Shown here in pieces: positions 24,846 through 35,036 of a stretch of 64,000 nt of DNA. This DNA comes from Apricaphanius iberus. Its lineage: Eukaryota; Chordata; Actinopteri; Cyprinodontiformes; Aphaniidae. The DNA is taken from positions 2,542,001-2,606,000 of the forward strand of contig JAPXFQ010002904.1 in NCBI GenBank assembly GCA_028564705.1. The letters are read 5' to 3'. Made by a program: the position numbers and the translations under genes. Position 1 is the stretch's first letter. Each line of letters starts with the position of its first letter. The notes under the pieces were generated by a model that did not search any database, was not told the origin of the DNA, and saw only the letters and a list, made by a program, of their open reading frames with translations.

Positions 24846-26149
24846 GCGTTATAGGATGTGAATTTTGACAAGACACTTCAAAACATTTGTACTATTTACA
24901 AGTAGAAGAATCATGCTGAAACATATGAACTTAAAATATAGTTTTAAATTTAAAGAATGAAAAATAAACTTTACTATACACTCTTTAGCTGAATGACTAA
25001 AGCTGAGATGAGGTATTTACTGTAGTTTTTACTTAACTCAGCTTATAGTTTCACTTCAAGCTGTAGATTTTTCTTTTGTCTCTGTATTGTTCCATAAAAA
25101 GACATACAGAATAACTAGGAAAATGGGAGGCTGGAAAACATATATATTTTTGTTTTGTGCTTTTCTGTGTTTTTACGTCCATAAAACCACATTGGCACTT
25201 GTTGCTTGTGCTGGTTTCCATTTTCTCCCTCAACCCTTATTTGAAGAGGGCTGTAATGTATTAGAGAGAAAAAAGCTAAATAGAAACTACTATTAGTGAG
25301 AAGAAAATAATGTATCCTGTTATGTAAAATGAGACAAACATTCTGAACCCCTTTGTCAATATTCAGATTTCTTAACTAATTGTTCATGTACAAAAGCAGA
25401 AAATGGTAAAACATAAACTGGTTGGGTAGGCTGACAGAATGACCTGATGTCACCTATCAAGGCTATCATCAGCCAAACCACTTTTTAAGTGATGAGTCTC
25501 CTACATAAAACAACAGCTGTATGTGCAAATCATGGATATAAATCAATTACCGAGGCCCTATATACTTTAAATGCACCCATTAATTAAGCTATGTCAGACA
25601 CAATGAACCGTGAAGTTCATTACATTTTTAGCATTCAGACCCAGGATTATTTGAAGTCTTCATAAGGAGAGGAAGATGGGTTTACCTAATGAACACAACT
25701 ATAGCTCAAAGTCGAGCAGATGCCAGCGGAAATGTAAGAAAAGCTTTTGCAAGAGGAGACAGCAGAACAGAGGGTTGTCTTTGCAATCTGCAACACACAG
25801 GACATTTGATCAAAAGGTAAGCTAAGGATTATAGCAACTAGCTGTTTTCTCTTTCAACTTTTTCTTCAGGGGGGCTACATGTGATTCACACTTGATCACT
25901 ACGATGGATTGATGAGTTACATTTGTGTTTCTTAGAACCAGATTTTCATTTGTTGCTTTGGATTAAACATTTAGCAGAAGTAGAGCAGAAATGGTTCCTT
26001 TGTTGTATGATTTTTGGTGTTGTACACAGATTTCAACATTCATAAAAAGCCTATGCCTGCATTTAGTGACCAAAATGAATGACATAATTTTAGAAAATGT
26101 AACCTATAATAAAATAACTCACAAAATAGATTCTACAAAATAATTCATT
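24846..26149. other. Non-coding DNA, no gene seen
   Basis: No exon, RNA gene or bounded repeat recognised. Confidence 0.45.
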
Positions 26150-26151
26150 TA

Positions 26152-26657
26152 AAGTGGCAGTGTGTAGTTTTTGCAGTACATCTTTAAAAATAGCCATTAA
26201 AATATTATGTAATAATAATTACGTAAAGCACATTAATTGCAAAATATTGGCGATATTGTAAAATATGACTTTAAAAATCAGTTTTAAAATATATAAGCGT
26301 GGGTCCTCTTTTAAGGGGAAAGCCATATTAGATGACGTCTTTACTTCTACAAGAGCCCGGACGGACAAAGCGCATGGAACACGCCCGCTATTAAAACATT
26401 GATTTCCCCTCAAAATGCAAAAAAATGTCACCATAAATACATTTTTACCTCTTTGCTAGTTCCAAGCGATGAAAGAGAGACTGATGTGCTCGTCATGTTT
26501 CTGCAAATAGATAATACTCAGGGAATTGAGCGTTTGAAAACAGCACTAGTTGGACCTCCGTTGTTGAGTTTCTTACTCGAAGACAGGGATACCGCATGCT
26601 TGTGATAATTAAGGTATGCACTGCCCCCTACTGGCCGAAAATGACACACTGTGCCTT
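26152..26657. mobile_element. Small non-autonomous TIR element (MITE-like)
   Basis: The left end AAGTGGCAGTGTGTAGTTTT and the reverse complement of the right end AAGGCACAGTGTGTCATTTT match over most of 20 bp, and TA lies immediately outside both ends (26150-26151 and 26658-26659). The 506-bp interior is GC-richer than its surroundings and has no transposase. A TA duplication would suit a Tc1/mariner-type driver, but the termini do not resemble the three Tc1 elements in this window. Confidence 0.65.
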
Positions 26658-26659
26658 TA

Positions 26660-27236
26660 GGCTTCATGCCATTTTGTGTAGAATCTGTAAGCATATGCGT
26701 TGCAGTTGAAATTATTTTCACGATGTCTTATTCAGGAAAGAGTAAATGTCAAAGGTTTGTCATGTTTGATAGAAGTCAATAATTATCTTCTGTTAAATAG
26801 GGAATACTAGAATTCACTTTCTTAGACAGTTACATTAACGTCAGCATTATCCCTGCTCATGATGAGAAACATCATAGCCATGCTACTGCCTCCACCATGC
26901 TTCATTGTGGCGAGGGTACAAACCAAAGCTGTCCCCGGTACCAATACAAAGAACCAATAATTTTCTGGATATGACTATTCATATTTATAGACAGCTCATG
27001 TCAATTTTAAACCTACGCATACAATTATTTTTTTCTTTTCTTTTTTTAATCTGACCTGGTGGAAGCTACCTATCTGCTATTATGCTCCTTATATACCGTT
27101 CAAATGTTTTTGTTTTGACCAATGTAACTGGGCTTTGTGGAAGATTTGAATAGTTCCAAGTATGCTAACTGCAATAAAGAATAGTTTGAGTGCATTATAG
27201 CATACAAAGAGTATAGTTGCTTTTTCACCTGAAAAT
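26660..27236. other. Non-coding DNA, no gene seen
   Basis: AT-rich sequence between two mobile elements; nothing recognised. Confidence 0.45.
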
Positions 27237-27244
27237 ACAGTTGG

Positions 27245-27267
27245 TGGGGGGGTGGGGGGGTGGGGGG
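27245..27267 (+). repeat. G-rich run, possible G-quadruplex
   Basis: Three runs of six to seven G are separated by single T within 23 bp at the left end of the decayed Tc1 element. The tract meets the usual G-run criterion for quadruplex formation. It is probably a replication-slippage product. Confidence 0.7.
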
Positions 27268-27520
27268 TTGTGCAAGTTGTCCTACTTAGAATAGAATTTC
27301 TGTAATTTTCATCATTGGTACAGTTCAACTATGAAAAGTGTAAAAAAAATCCAGGAAATGACAATGTACTGTACCATTATTTGTATAATGGTACAGAAAA
27401 AAAGTATTTAGCACCTATAACCTCCACTCATTACATGTATTATTGGCACCTGTTTGAACTCATTATTTGTATAAAGGACACCTGTCCACACTTTAAAACA
27501 GTCAGACTCCAAACTCCACC

Positions 27521-28755
27521 ATGGCCAGGACCACAGAGCTGTCCAAGGATACCAGGGACAAAACTGAACACTTGCAGAAGACTGGGATGAGATGAGCCAA
27601 ATTACAAAAGACAAGAAGATTTGTGAGAAAAGATAATCTGTTTGATTAGTTACTACAAATTGAATCAATCGTAATCTCTCTAGACCAGTATTTCTCAAAC
27701 CTTTTAGAGGGTACCAGCTGAGAAATTGTCAAGCTCTCCAAGTACCACAATCATGACCAACCTAAACATTCAGTAGAGAATGTGAACCCATTTAACTATA
27801 GACAATTGACAAAGGAGGCTTATTTACTCCTAGAAAATATTATTTATTGGTTATTGTTGCCAGCCACACTGTCTGAATGGTACATTTTTAATTTTCTTTT
27901 ATTTTCAAAAATATATTTAGAACTTTCCTCCAAGTACCACTAGAGAGAGCTTATGTACCATTGGTGGTACACGTACCACAGTTTGAGAATCATGGCTCCA
28001 GACCTTGGGCTCCATGCAAGATTTCACTTTGTGGGGTATAAATGATCTGAGAGCAGTGATGAAACAGCCCAGGACTATATGAGCTGAAGAGAGATTGGAC
28101 AACAGTAGCAAAGGTTACAATAAGTAGCACACTACTACAATGTCATCATTGATTACATTCCTGCAGCACAAGAAAGTTACACTTGCTAATGACAGCACAT
28201 GTCCAGGCCCACCTGATATCAAAATAAAACTCTTTGGTATAAAATCCTTGTGCCATGTTTATAGAGGAAGAATGCTGAGTTACATCCCAAGAACACACTG
28301 TGAAGCACGGGGTTAGAAACAAGCTTTGGGGCTTTTCTGCAAAGGGGGTGGTACTATTAATTCATATTAAGGAAACAGTGAATTGGGCCATGTATCGTGA
28401 GATTTTGGGCAAAACACATTCTTCAATCAATGAGAGCATTGAAGGTGAAACATGGCTGGGTCTTCCAACATCACATTGATCCCAAACACATCACTCAGGC
28501 AATGAAATTGTGGCTTTGTAAAAAAGAATTTCAAGGTTCTGGAGTATTCTAGCCAGTCTCCAGACCTCAATTCAATAGAGAATTTGTTATGAAAGTATGT
28601 GTTGCCCTGTGACAGCCCCAAAACATCCCAGCTGTAGAGAAGATCTACATGGAAGAATGGGCCAAAAAAATCCCAGCTACAGTGTGTGAAAACCTGGTGA
28701 AGATCTCCAAGAAACATTTGACCTCTGTTAATCCCAACCAAGGTTACATAACAAA
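27521..28755 (+). pseudogene. Tc1 transposase relic
   Basis: It begins at ATG 27521 with MARTTELSKDTRDKTEH, a typical Tc1 transposase start, and reaches a stop after 24 codons. Later pieces remain recognisable in several frames, including SQSPDLNSIENLL (about 28555-28595), which contains the catalytic Glu region. Multiple stops, frameshifts and the hAT insertion abolish the reading frame. The region that should carry the second catalytic Asp reads as NITLIPNTSL, so that residue is lost as well. Confidence 0.85.
27686..27995. mobile_element. hAT-type non-autonomous element with 8-bp target duplication
   Basis: The left end CAGTATTTCTCAAACC and reverse-complemented right end CCATGATTCTCAAACTGTGG are hAT-type termini. 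The host Tc1 sequence is duplicated as CTCTAGAC (27678-27685) and CTCCAGAC (27996-28003), 8 bp with one difference, which is the hAT signature. The 310-bp interior has no open frame. The insertion is younger than the Tc1 copy it interrupts. Confidence 0.9.
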
Positions 28756-28974
28756 GTGTCAAGGTGGACATTTATTAATGACCAAATATTTATTTTCTGC
28801 ATCATTATACAAATGAATTATTAAATAATCATACAATGTGATTTCCTGGGATTTTATTTTCGTTCTGTCCCTCATAGTTGAAGTGTACCTTTAATGAAAA
28901 TTACAGATCTTTCTCTCATCCTTTTAAGTGAAAAAACACAATCGGTGGCTACCACATATTTTTTGCCCTACTGT

Positions 28975-31182
28975 GTGCTTTTCTAGTCATACTGAGTTCT
29001 CGAAACAATTTACACCTAATCGCACTCACACACTACTACACCATTATAGAATTTGGTAGGAACATTAGGGTTAAATGCCTTGCTCAATGGCACATAAACA
29101 CGTGACACGAGGAACCCGGAATTAGACCTACAAACCTACAATTGCATGACAAAATGTAGACAGTGTTTCTAAGAATATTTTGTAGCATTTTTTTTATGCA
29201 GCAGGAGAGGTTTTGGGTGGGGGCCCCATCAGAGAGAAGACGCTTGGCCCAGCTGTTTGGCATTAAGCAATGACCTCTGCATAATGAAAGATGGCAACAA
29301 CATTTCATACTCGTTACAAGGTTCCATACTGTGACAAGGTTTGCATATTCATATATTTTTTTCATCACCCCCACTCCCCCTTTTTACTGCAAATAAATAT
29401 TTTTTTCCTGTGAGCAGGACATCTGCCCCCCTGACAGAGCTCTGGCAGAGTAAAAATAAGCATGTGTGTAAACACAGCATCTTTCCAGATGCCACAAAAA
29501 TATTGCATTATGTCGACATCGTCACTCACCACACCCTTGCATGTTTTCTTCATCATAAGCAACAGGACATAAAGCTCAGGGTCAGTGGAGAAGAATGTAT
29601 GTTTGACAGATAAACTTGATGGGAAATTTAAATTTGTTTTGGTTGTTATTGAATGTCATATCATTATAATATTCATATTCTGGTGCTACAGAGAAAAAAA
29701 ATATATATCTGTCTAGTAAATTAATTTGGTTTTAATTTTTGTAATGTGCATTAAATAAGCTGCTTCTATTTTTTTATTATATTTAGAAATTAAGGTAAAC
29801 ATTTTCTATTTAAAAATATATACTAAAATTGTTTTAGTACCAGTTTGTGTTTTCTTGATCAAAAAGTTTTCTCAATGCATAGTTATACTTCAACTTCAAA
29901 TAGGAAAAGCCAGCAAATGATGCCACAATTCAAAAAAATACTTCCATGTTTGCAAGAACAGCGCAATAACACTCACAATCAAAATAAATATTAAAAGAAG
30001 TGTTTGCCCTTAAAACAAGCAGAGAAGGTTTGAAATGAATAATAAGAAATAACACATGAGGAAATGTATGAGTTTGAATTCCATCTATTTAGTTGTGCAA
30101 CTTTAATTCAACTGATTCAGTCTGAGCTGGAGCCTCCAACCTTGCCCGGAGAATCGCCAACCTGAATGAGAAGCGTAACGATCACCGTAGCACTTCTGAA
30201 TACAAACTGTTTTATGTGAACACCTCAAGCTGAGGGCTACATAAATATAGAATTAGTCAAAGTGTTATTTTTTTTTCTTTTTATGTTTTATTTTCCCCCC
30301 TCTTTTCTCACTCTCCAGCAAGATCCCCAGGTTCAGGCTTGCTCCGAGCAGATGCAGGCACCTACTTCAAAAAGTTGCAGCTCCCTTATGATAGCTCTGC
30401 AAAAAGGTTTTCTTTTAACTTAAATCAGCAAATGTTTGAAGCACAGACCTAGCGGCATATTTTTCTCCCTCAGAAATAATTTCTGCCAGGGATCAATTTG
30501 AAATTTAAATTGCAGCGAAGTGGTGTTTGTCATTAACAATCAAATATTTGAACCTGTGAATTACCTTTGCCCCCACTGTGCATGCGCTTCACTCAGTTTG
30601 AACAAATTGCATGGGGCATTGTTTTGATGATCACAACTGAAGAAAGATGATGATTCTCTCAGAAAGCATAAAATGAGAAAGAAAGCAGAAGGGAACAAAA
30701 ACATAAAATTGTATTGCTTTACATAAAAAATAAGTACAGCAAATAAATATTTTGTTTTTGTTTTGGGTAATTAAAAACTATCATGTTGCCCTTTTTAAAT
30801 ACAATCATAGTTTAAGTACAAATAACCTGCCAGGTTAAGTAAATTGTTACAATCACCAAGGTGGAGTATTCGGAGGAAGAGACTGCTTCATGTCATCTCC
30901 GTAAGGCAGCATTTCTGCCTAATGTTCATTAGAGGACTGATTGAATTGGGGGAGTGGGGGGGTTAGCACTGTCACTGCTAATTAGCTGTTTAGGCTCTGG
31001 CTAGTGTCAAGCCGACAATAGGGCAGGATGCAATAAAAATATAATACATCTTGCTGATGCTAAATGTTCTCAGAAATCAGCTAAATATAACAATTTCACA
31101 CACATTTTAGTGTTTAAGAGAGATGTAGCTGATATGAAGCTTTTTTTTTATTCTGTGAAGTGTTTTGTGCAATTTGTCTTTC
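28975..31182. other. Non-coding DNA with an old repeat remnant
   Basis: Bases 28990-29150 contain CACTCACACACTACTACACC, a GGGTTAAATGCCTTGCTCAA block and an AACCCGGAATT block. They recall the dispersed repeat at 59886-60118 but are heavily diverged. The 30440-30620 stretch is complex and repeat-free. Nothing coding was seen. Confidence 0.4.
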
Positions 31183-31300
31183 CATCCGTTATCTGTACTG
31201 ATTATCCTCAAAGGGGAGGGGATGTCGCCCATCTCTATCAGTCAACAGTCAAAAGGCGGTGTACACCGTGTACAGGTCACCAGTCCAACACAGGTTTTCT
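31183..31300 (-). mobile_element. SINE-like repeat, partial, reverse orientation
   Basis: CCATCCGTTATCTGTACTGA, GTACACCGTGTACAGGTCAC and CAGTCCAACACAGG are the reverse complement of the 3' half of the family seen intact at 57250-57575. Only the tail part is present; the head is missing or too diverged. Confidence 0.6.
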
Positions 31301-31879
31301 TTCCACTTGAAACCTGAACGCAACTATCCCCAAGGTGAGATATGGTGTTAGCAGTGTTTAGCTGTTATATGCTTTTCTTTGGGATTCTAAATACAGCACA
31401 ATCCCAATCCTGAAAAAAAAAGTATACCATCTTTAAAAAAAAAAAAACATTAAAAAATGTAGGCTACAAGGAATTTTCTGGGTAACGGTTCACCTTCAAG
31501 CATGGAGGTGACCCTAAGCAGTCCTTTTTGGGTGTTACAGACCATAGCGTGTTCATGTGTTAGAATGGCCTACTCAAAATTCAGACCTGAAGCCAGTTTG
31601 TTGTAATGTAGAAAAAATATATAAAAGCTTAAATGTATGGTAAATTAAAGCATTCTGTTGTCTGTTATCCCCTCTATTTAGGCTGCAAAAACCCAACTCT
31701 CTTTTGGAGCAAAATGGATATCGAATTCGTCTGAGTGTGCTGTGTGTGTGTTCCTGTTCCTGGCACCCCAAGGCCACGACCATGATGGTTTAAACATGGA
31801 GGTGAGCAGCAACTTCAAGGCCAAAGTAAGGCATATACTTGATAATGATGAGCACAAATGGCCGCAATGACCATTCAGC
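31301..31879. other. Non-coding DNA
   Basis: AT-rich sequence with an A-run near 31435; nothing recognised. Confidence 0.4.
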
Positions 31880-32260
31880 GAGACCCCGAACTTGATCCAT
31901 AATGGCCGCCCATAAAGAGGAAATCATCATCAATGAAAATGACAGGTTATTAAGATCAGATTTTAGAGGGTCGATGGCTTTAGTATGATAGGTTAGCCAT
32001 CCATAAAAAGCTCTAAATGACATCAGTCGTGCTCCCCATCATCCTGCCCCATGCACCAGAGACACATGCTAATAAGCTCACAACCTTTAATTAAGCAATA
32101 TGTGTAAGTAGGCGGCCATTACAGCCTGATTTGTGAGCCAGTTCATTACACTAAGCACCGGCCAGCAGACACATATTCAATACAAATCAAGCTGACCTGA
32201 AAATTATCCCTTTTAATGTGAGGCTAAAATTTATATTTTATCACTTGTCTTCTGATTAGA
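31880..32260. promoter_or_regulatory. Candidate conserved non-coding element
   Basis: Long, complex, repeat-free stretch with TAAT cores, a perfect TTTAATTAA site near 32087-32095 and several ATTA-containing words; open frames cross it but have no splice context. It lies inside the long intron between the exons at 34898 and 11100, if the latter is real. Confidence 0.22.
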
Positions 32261-33302
32261 GACTTTAGGAATCTTCATATTTCATTCAGTTGAGGCAATT
32301 TCAGACATTTGACAACCTTTATTTGCTAGATAGTTGTCAAAGTATTTATTGACGTTTTAGGTCACAGAAAACGTGTAAGTTATGGTAGCCAGCACAAGAT
32401 CTCATATTTGCCCACATTTAGAACATTTCTACTGAAATCTCAGACTAACAGTGGCAGCTGATGGTTACATTTGAAAGGTGAGCTAATAGACGTATTAAAA
32501 TGGTATGGTTTAGATTCCAAAAATGCAAAGTATCCCATTTAATATAAAACCTGCTTTTAAACAATGTGTCCCTTTTAAGCACAACAAAGCACCACCAAAA
32601 ACCAAGCTTACACAGAACCTCTTATTGCAACTGTCCAATCTTTGACTGCCCCTCATTAAGGATTTGATCTATAATTTAAACCACTGATTTTTTTTTCTTC
32701 TGTCAAATAATTTAGCATAACACTACACCTAACACAATAACTGAGAACATTGATTAAAAAAAATCAAACAAAACACACAGTGGATAGTTTTTTTTTTCTT
32801 TCTTAAATGAAGCCTATCTAATTTAAATAAATAAGAGAGGTTCACTCCAACAACTTTTATATGATGCAAAAAGGTTAATAACCACCTTGTTGATATCAGG
32901 TGATTGATGGATGCCAATCTTGCCCACTGCCATACTCTGTTTCTGCAAGACTGCACTCACAGACACTCGCTATAGGGGAACGTAACTGCCGCAGGTTGTT
33001 GTACGTCCGTTGTAATTGGCTAAAGCCTGATACCTTGGTCTGACTCTGGGCTAAACAAAATTAGCCCTAAAGAGCAGCAAATTTAGGGGGTGTGGTAAGC
33101 AATCTATCAATCACACCAAAACACTAACTGCATTGCATCTAAGAGGGTTGGTTGGACTGGAAAAAGTTAGCCCTTTGGAGAGATTTTGAGGTTTTCTTGT
33201 GACATTTTGGCAGAGTAGTGGTAGTGTAAATTTTACAAAATGTGATAGGCGTAAAATATTTTCTATTCAGTTAAGTTGTGTTTATTAAATATCAAATTTG
33301 AC

Positions 33303-33335
<33 letters not shown>

Positions 33336-33902
33336 AAGCAGTGGAGGGCTTAGCCCTACAAGCCATCCATTACCTGCCGTCCCTGGAGACTGAGCTCAAC
33401 TACAGATACCAATTATTTTGATTTTCTCAAACATATTCATATAATTTGTGAGTTAATATGCAGTCAAAATTTGTAAAGCCGTTTTTTTTTACCGCCATCA
33501 CGTTACTGTCCAAATAACTGTACTGTGTACTGTGTACTGGAGGTTTTCCTAATGATCTTATAATTATTTTGTTTTTTTTTAGCTACCTGTCTGACAATAT
33601 GATATAAGATGGTGAAACACTTGTCATTAAATGTTACACACTTCAAATCTAAGAAATACATTTATGAAGCCAGATAATTCATTTTTGTTACAACACAATT
33701 GGTTTTCATACTAAAACATACTACAACCCAAACCATCAGCAGGTCATATACACAAATAGTTTACATGCTGGTATTAGCCTAGTGCAACAGTAAGCAGAAC
33801 ACACATTTTTGTTGCAACAAACAACTGTTGCTGTCTAGAAAAAAGGTTGCTGTCTAGAAAAACAGAGTTTGCATTGTCCAAAAAGTCACCAACAGTTGTG
33901 TT
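32261..33902. other. Non-coding DNA, no gene seen
   Basis: AT-rich, with a (TA)n-plus-poly-T patch at 33310-33338 and a short TACTGTG tandem near 33520. No exon or bounded element. Confidence 0.45.
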
Positions 33903-33910
33903 ATCTAGAA

Positions 33911-34506
33911 CAGTGGTCCTCAGCTCTGGTCCATAGGGTCCACTGCCCTGCATGTTTTAGATGTGTGCTCTCTCCAAGCAAGTCAGCTTTGTATGAATGC
34001 ATTACCTCCTTAATATGCCTTCAATTGCTACAGGTGCATGCTAATCACCCAAGTATTTAATCCAGAACCCCTTTCAAACAGGCCATAAAAAATATTATTT
34101 TCCAGACTTCCTGTGTTTGACCTTTGAGTCTGATAGCAAACTTCAGGCCACTAGCTTTTACCGGTTTATTATCACCTGACCCGTCTTTAACAAGAATGGA
34201 CGTGTCGTGGTAAGGCGTTTGCATTCAGAATGTCAGGTCAAGTTTCAGACAGGCAATTGTATCCGTCATATCAGGATACCCCAAGACATTCATCAGGATC
34301 CGTCCAGTAGCTTTTTTTGCATTGTGAAAGCAGCTGAAAGGCAATGTTTCGGTAAAAAAGTGGTGTATTTGAAAAGGCAACTACGGTTAATGACCAGATG
34401 GAATAGTTCCCTAATATTCCAGAATGTCTATCTAAAACTGACTCATCAGAAGGGAAACAAAACATCCAGGACCATGGGCCTTGAGGACCAGAGGTGAGGA
34501 TCACTG
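33911..34506. mobile_element. hAT-type non-autonomous element
   Basis: The left end CAGTGGTCCTCAGCTCTGGT pairs with the reverse-complemented right end CAGTGATCCTCACCTCTGGT. The flanks ATCTAGAA (33903-33910) and TTCTAAAA (34507-34514) match in 6 of 8 positions around the CTA core, consistent with an aged hAT target duplication. The 596-bp interior has no recognisable transposase. It is a different family from the hAT insertion at 27686. Confidence 0.85.
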
Positions 34507-34897
34507 TTCTAAAAAACACATTTGTTGATGACTTTTTAGACACTGCAATCTTAAGTTTCCAACACTGCAACAGTTGTTAGGAGCTCTGATCTAGAGCACA
34601 TCAAATCTTCATCTAGTTGCCGTTGTTACTGAACTAAGTCTTGAAGTGCAAAACTTGAGACACATTCACTTCCTGCTATTGGCTCCACACGATTGGAACC
34701 TAAGGCAGAGAGAAGATTTAAAAGACAATGCATGAATGTTAAGCAAAAAAGTTATAAGTCACAAAGCAAGATTTGCAAAGTAATATTACTAAGACTTTCA
34801 TTTATTAAATTGTCTCAAATTTTGACCAGTCTCTTATCAATAAAGTTTACATGTCTGAAAAAGCATTAAAACATTAAAAGCATTAAAAAACACTTAC

Positions 34898-35036
34898 GGC
34901 CAAACAGTTTCTTCCGTTTCCGTAGCTGAAGTGAAATACTGGCACCAGCCTTGTCCTCTCTTTTACTGGACGAGCTCTGATCCAGGCAACCCACCTCTTT
35001 GGTTGCATTGTCCAATCCATGTAGTTCACCAATCAC
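34898..35036 (-). CDS. Third coding exon of the unidentified minus-strand gene
   Basis: On the minus strand the acceptor TTATTTTTCTGAAG precedes 139 nt open in phase 0, encoding VIGELHGLDNATKEVGCLDQ and then a Ser-rich and basic stretch ending RKRKKLFG. The exon ends one base into a codon before GTAAGTG. The incoming phase matches the outgoing phase of the exon at 46438-46638. The basic cluster near the end (about residues 109-116 of the joined protein) could be a nuclear-localisation or membrane-contact patch, but this is speculation. I do not recognise the family. Confidence 0.75.

Larger units (their letters stand above)
27237..28974 (+). mobile_element. Decayed Tc1/mariner transposon
   Basis: Long inverted termini are still visible. 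The left block, with TGTAATTTTCATCATTGGTA and TTCAACTATGA, reappears inverted at the right end before CCCTACTGT (28974). Between them is a plus-strand transposase relic. The element is split by a hAT insertion (27686-27995). Divergence between the ends and many stops show it is much older than the Tc1 copies at 19.4 and 62.2 kb. The outermost left bases are disturbed by a G-rich run, so the left boundary is approximate. Confidence 0.85.
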
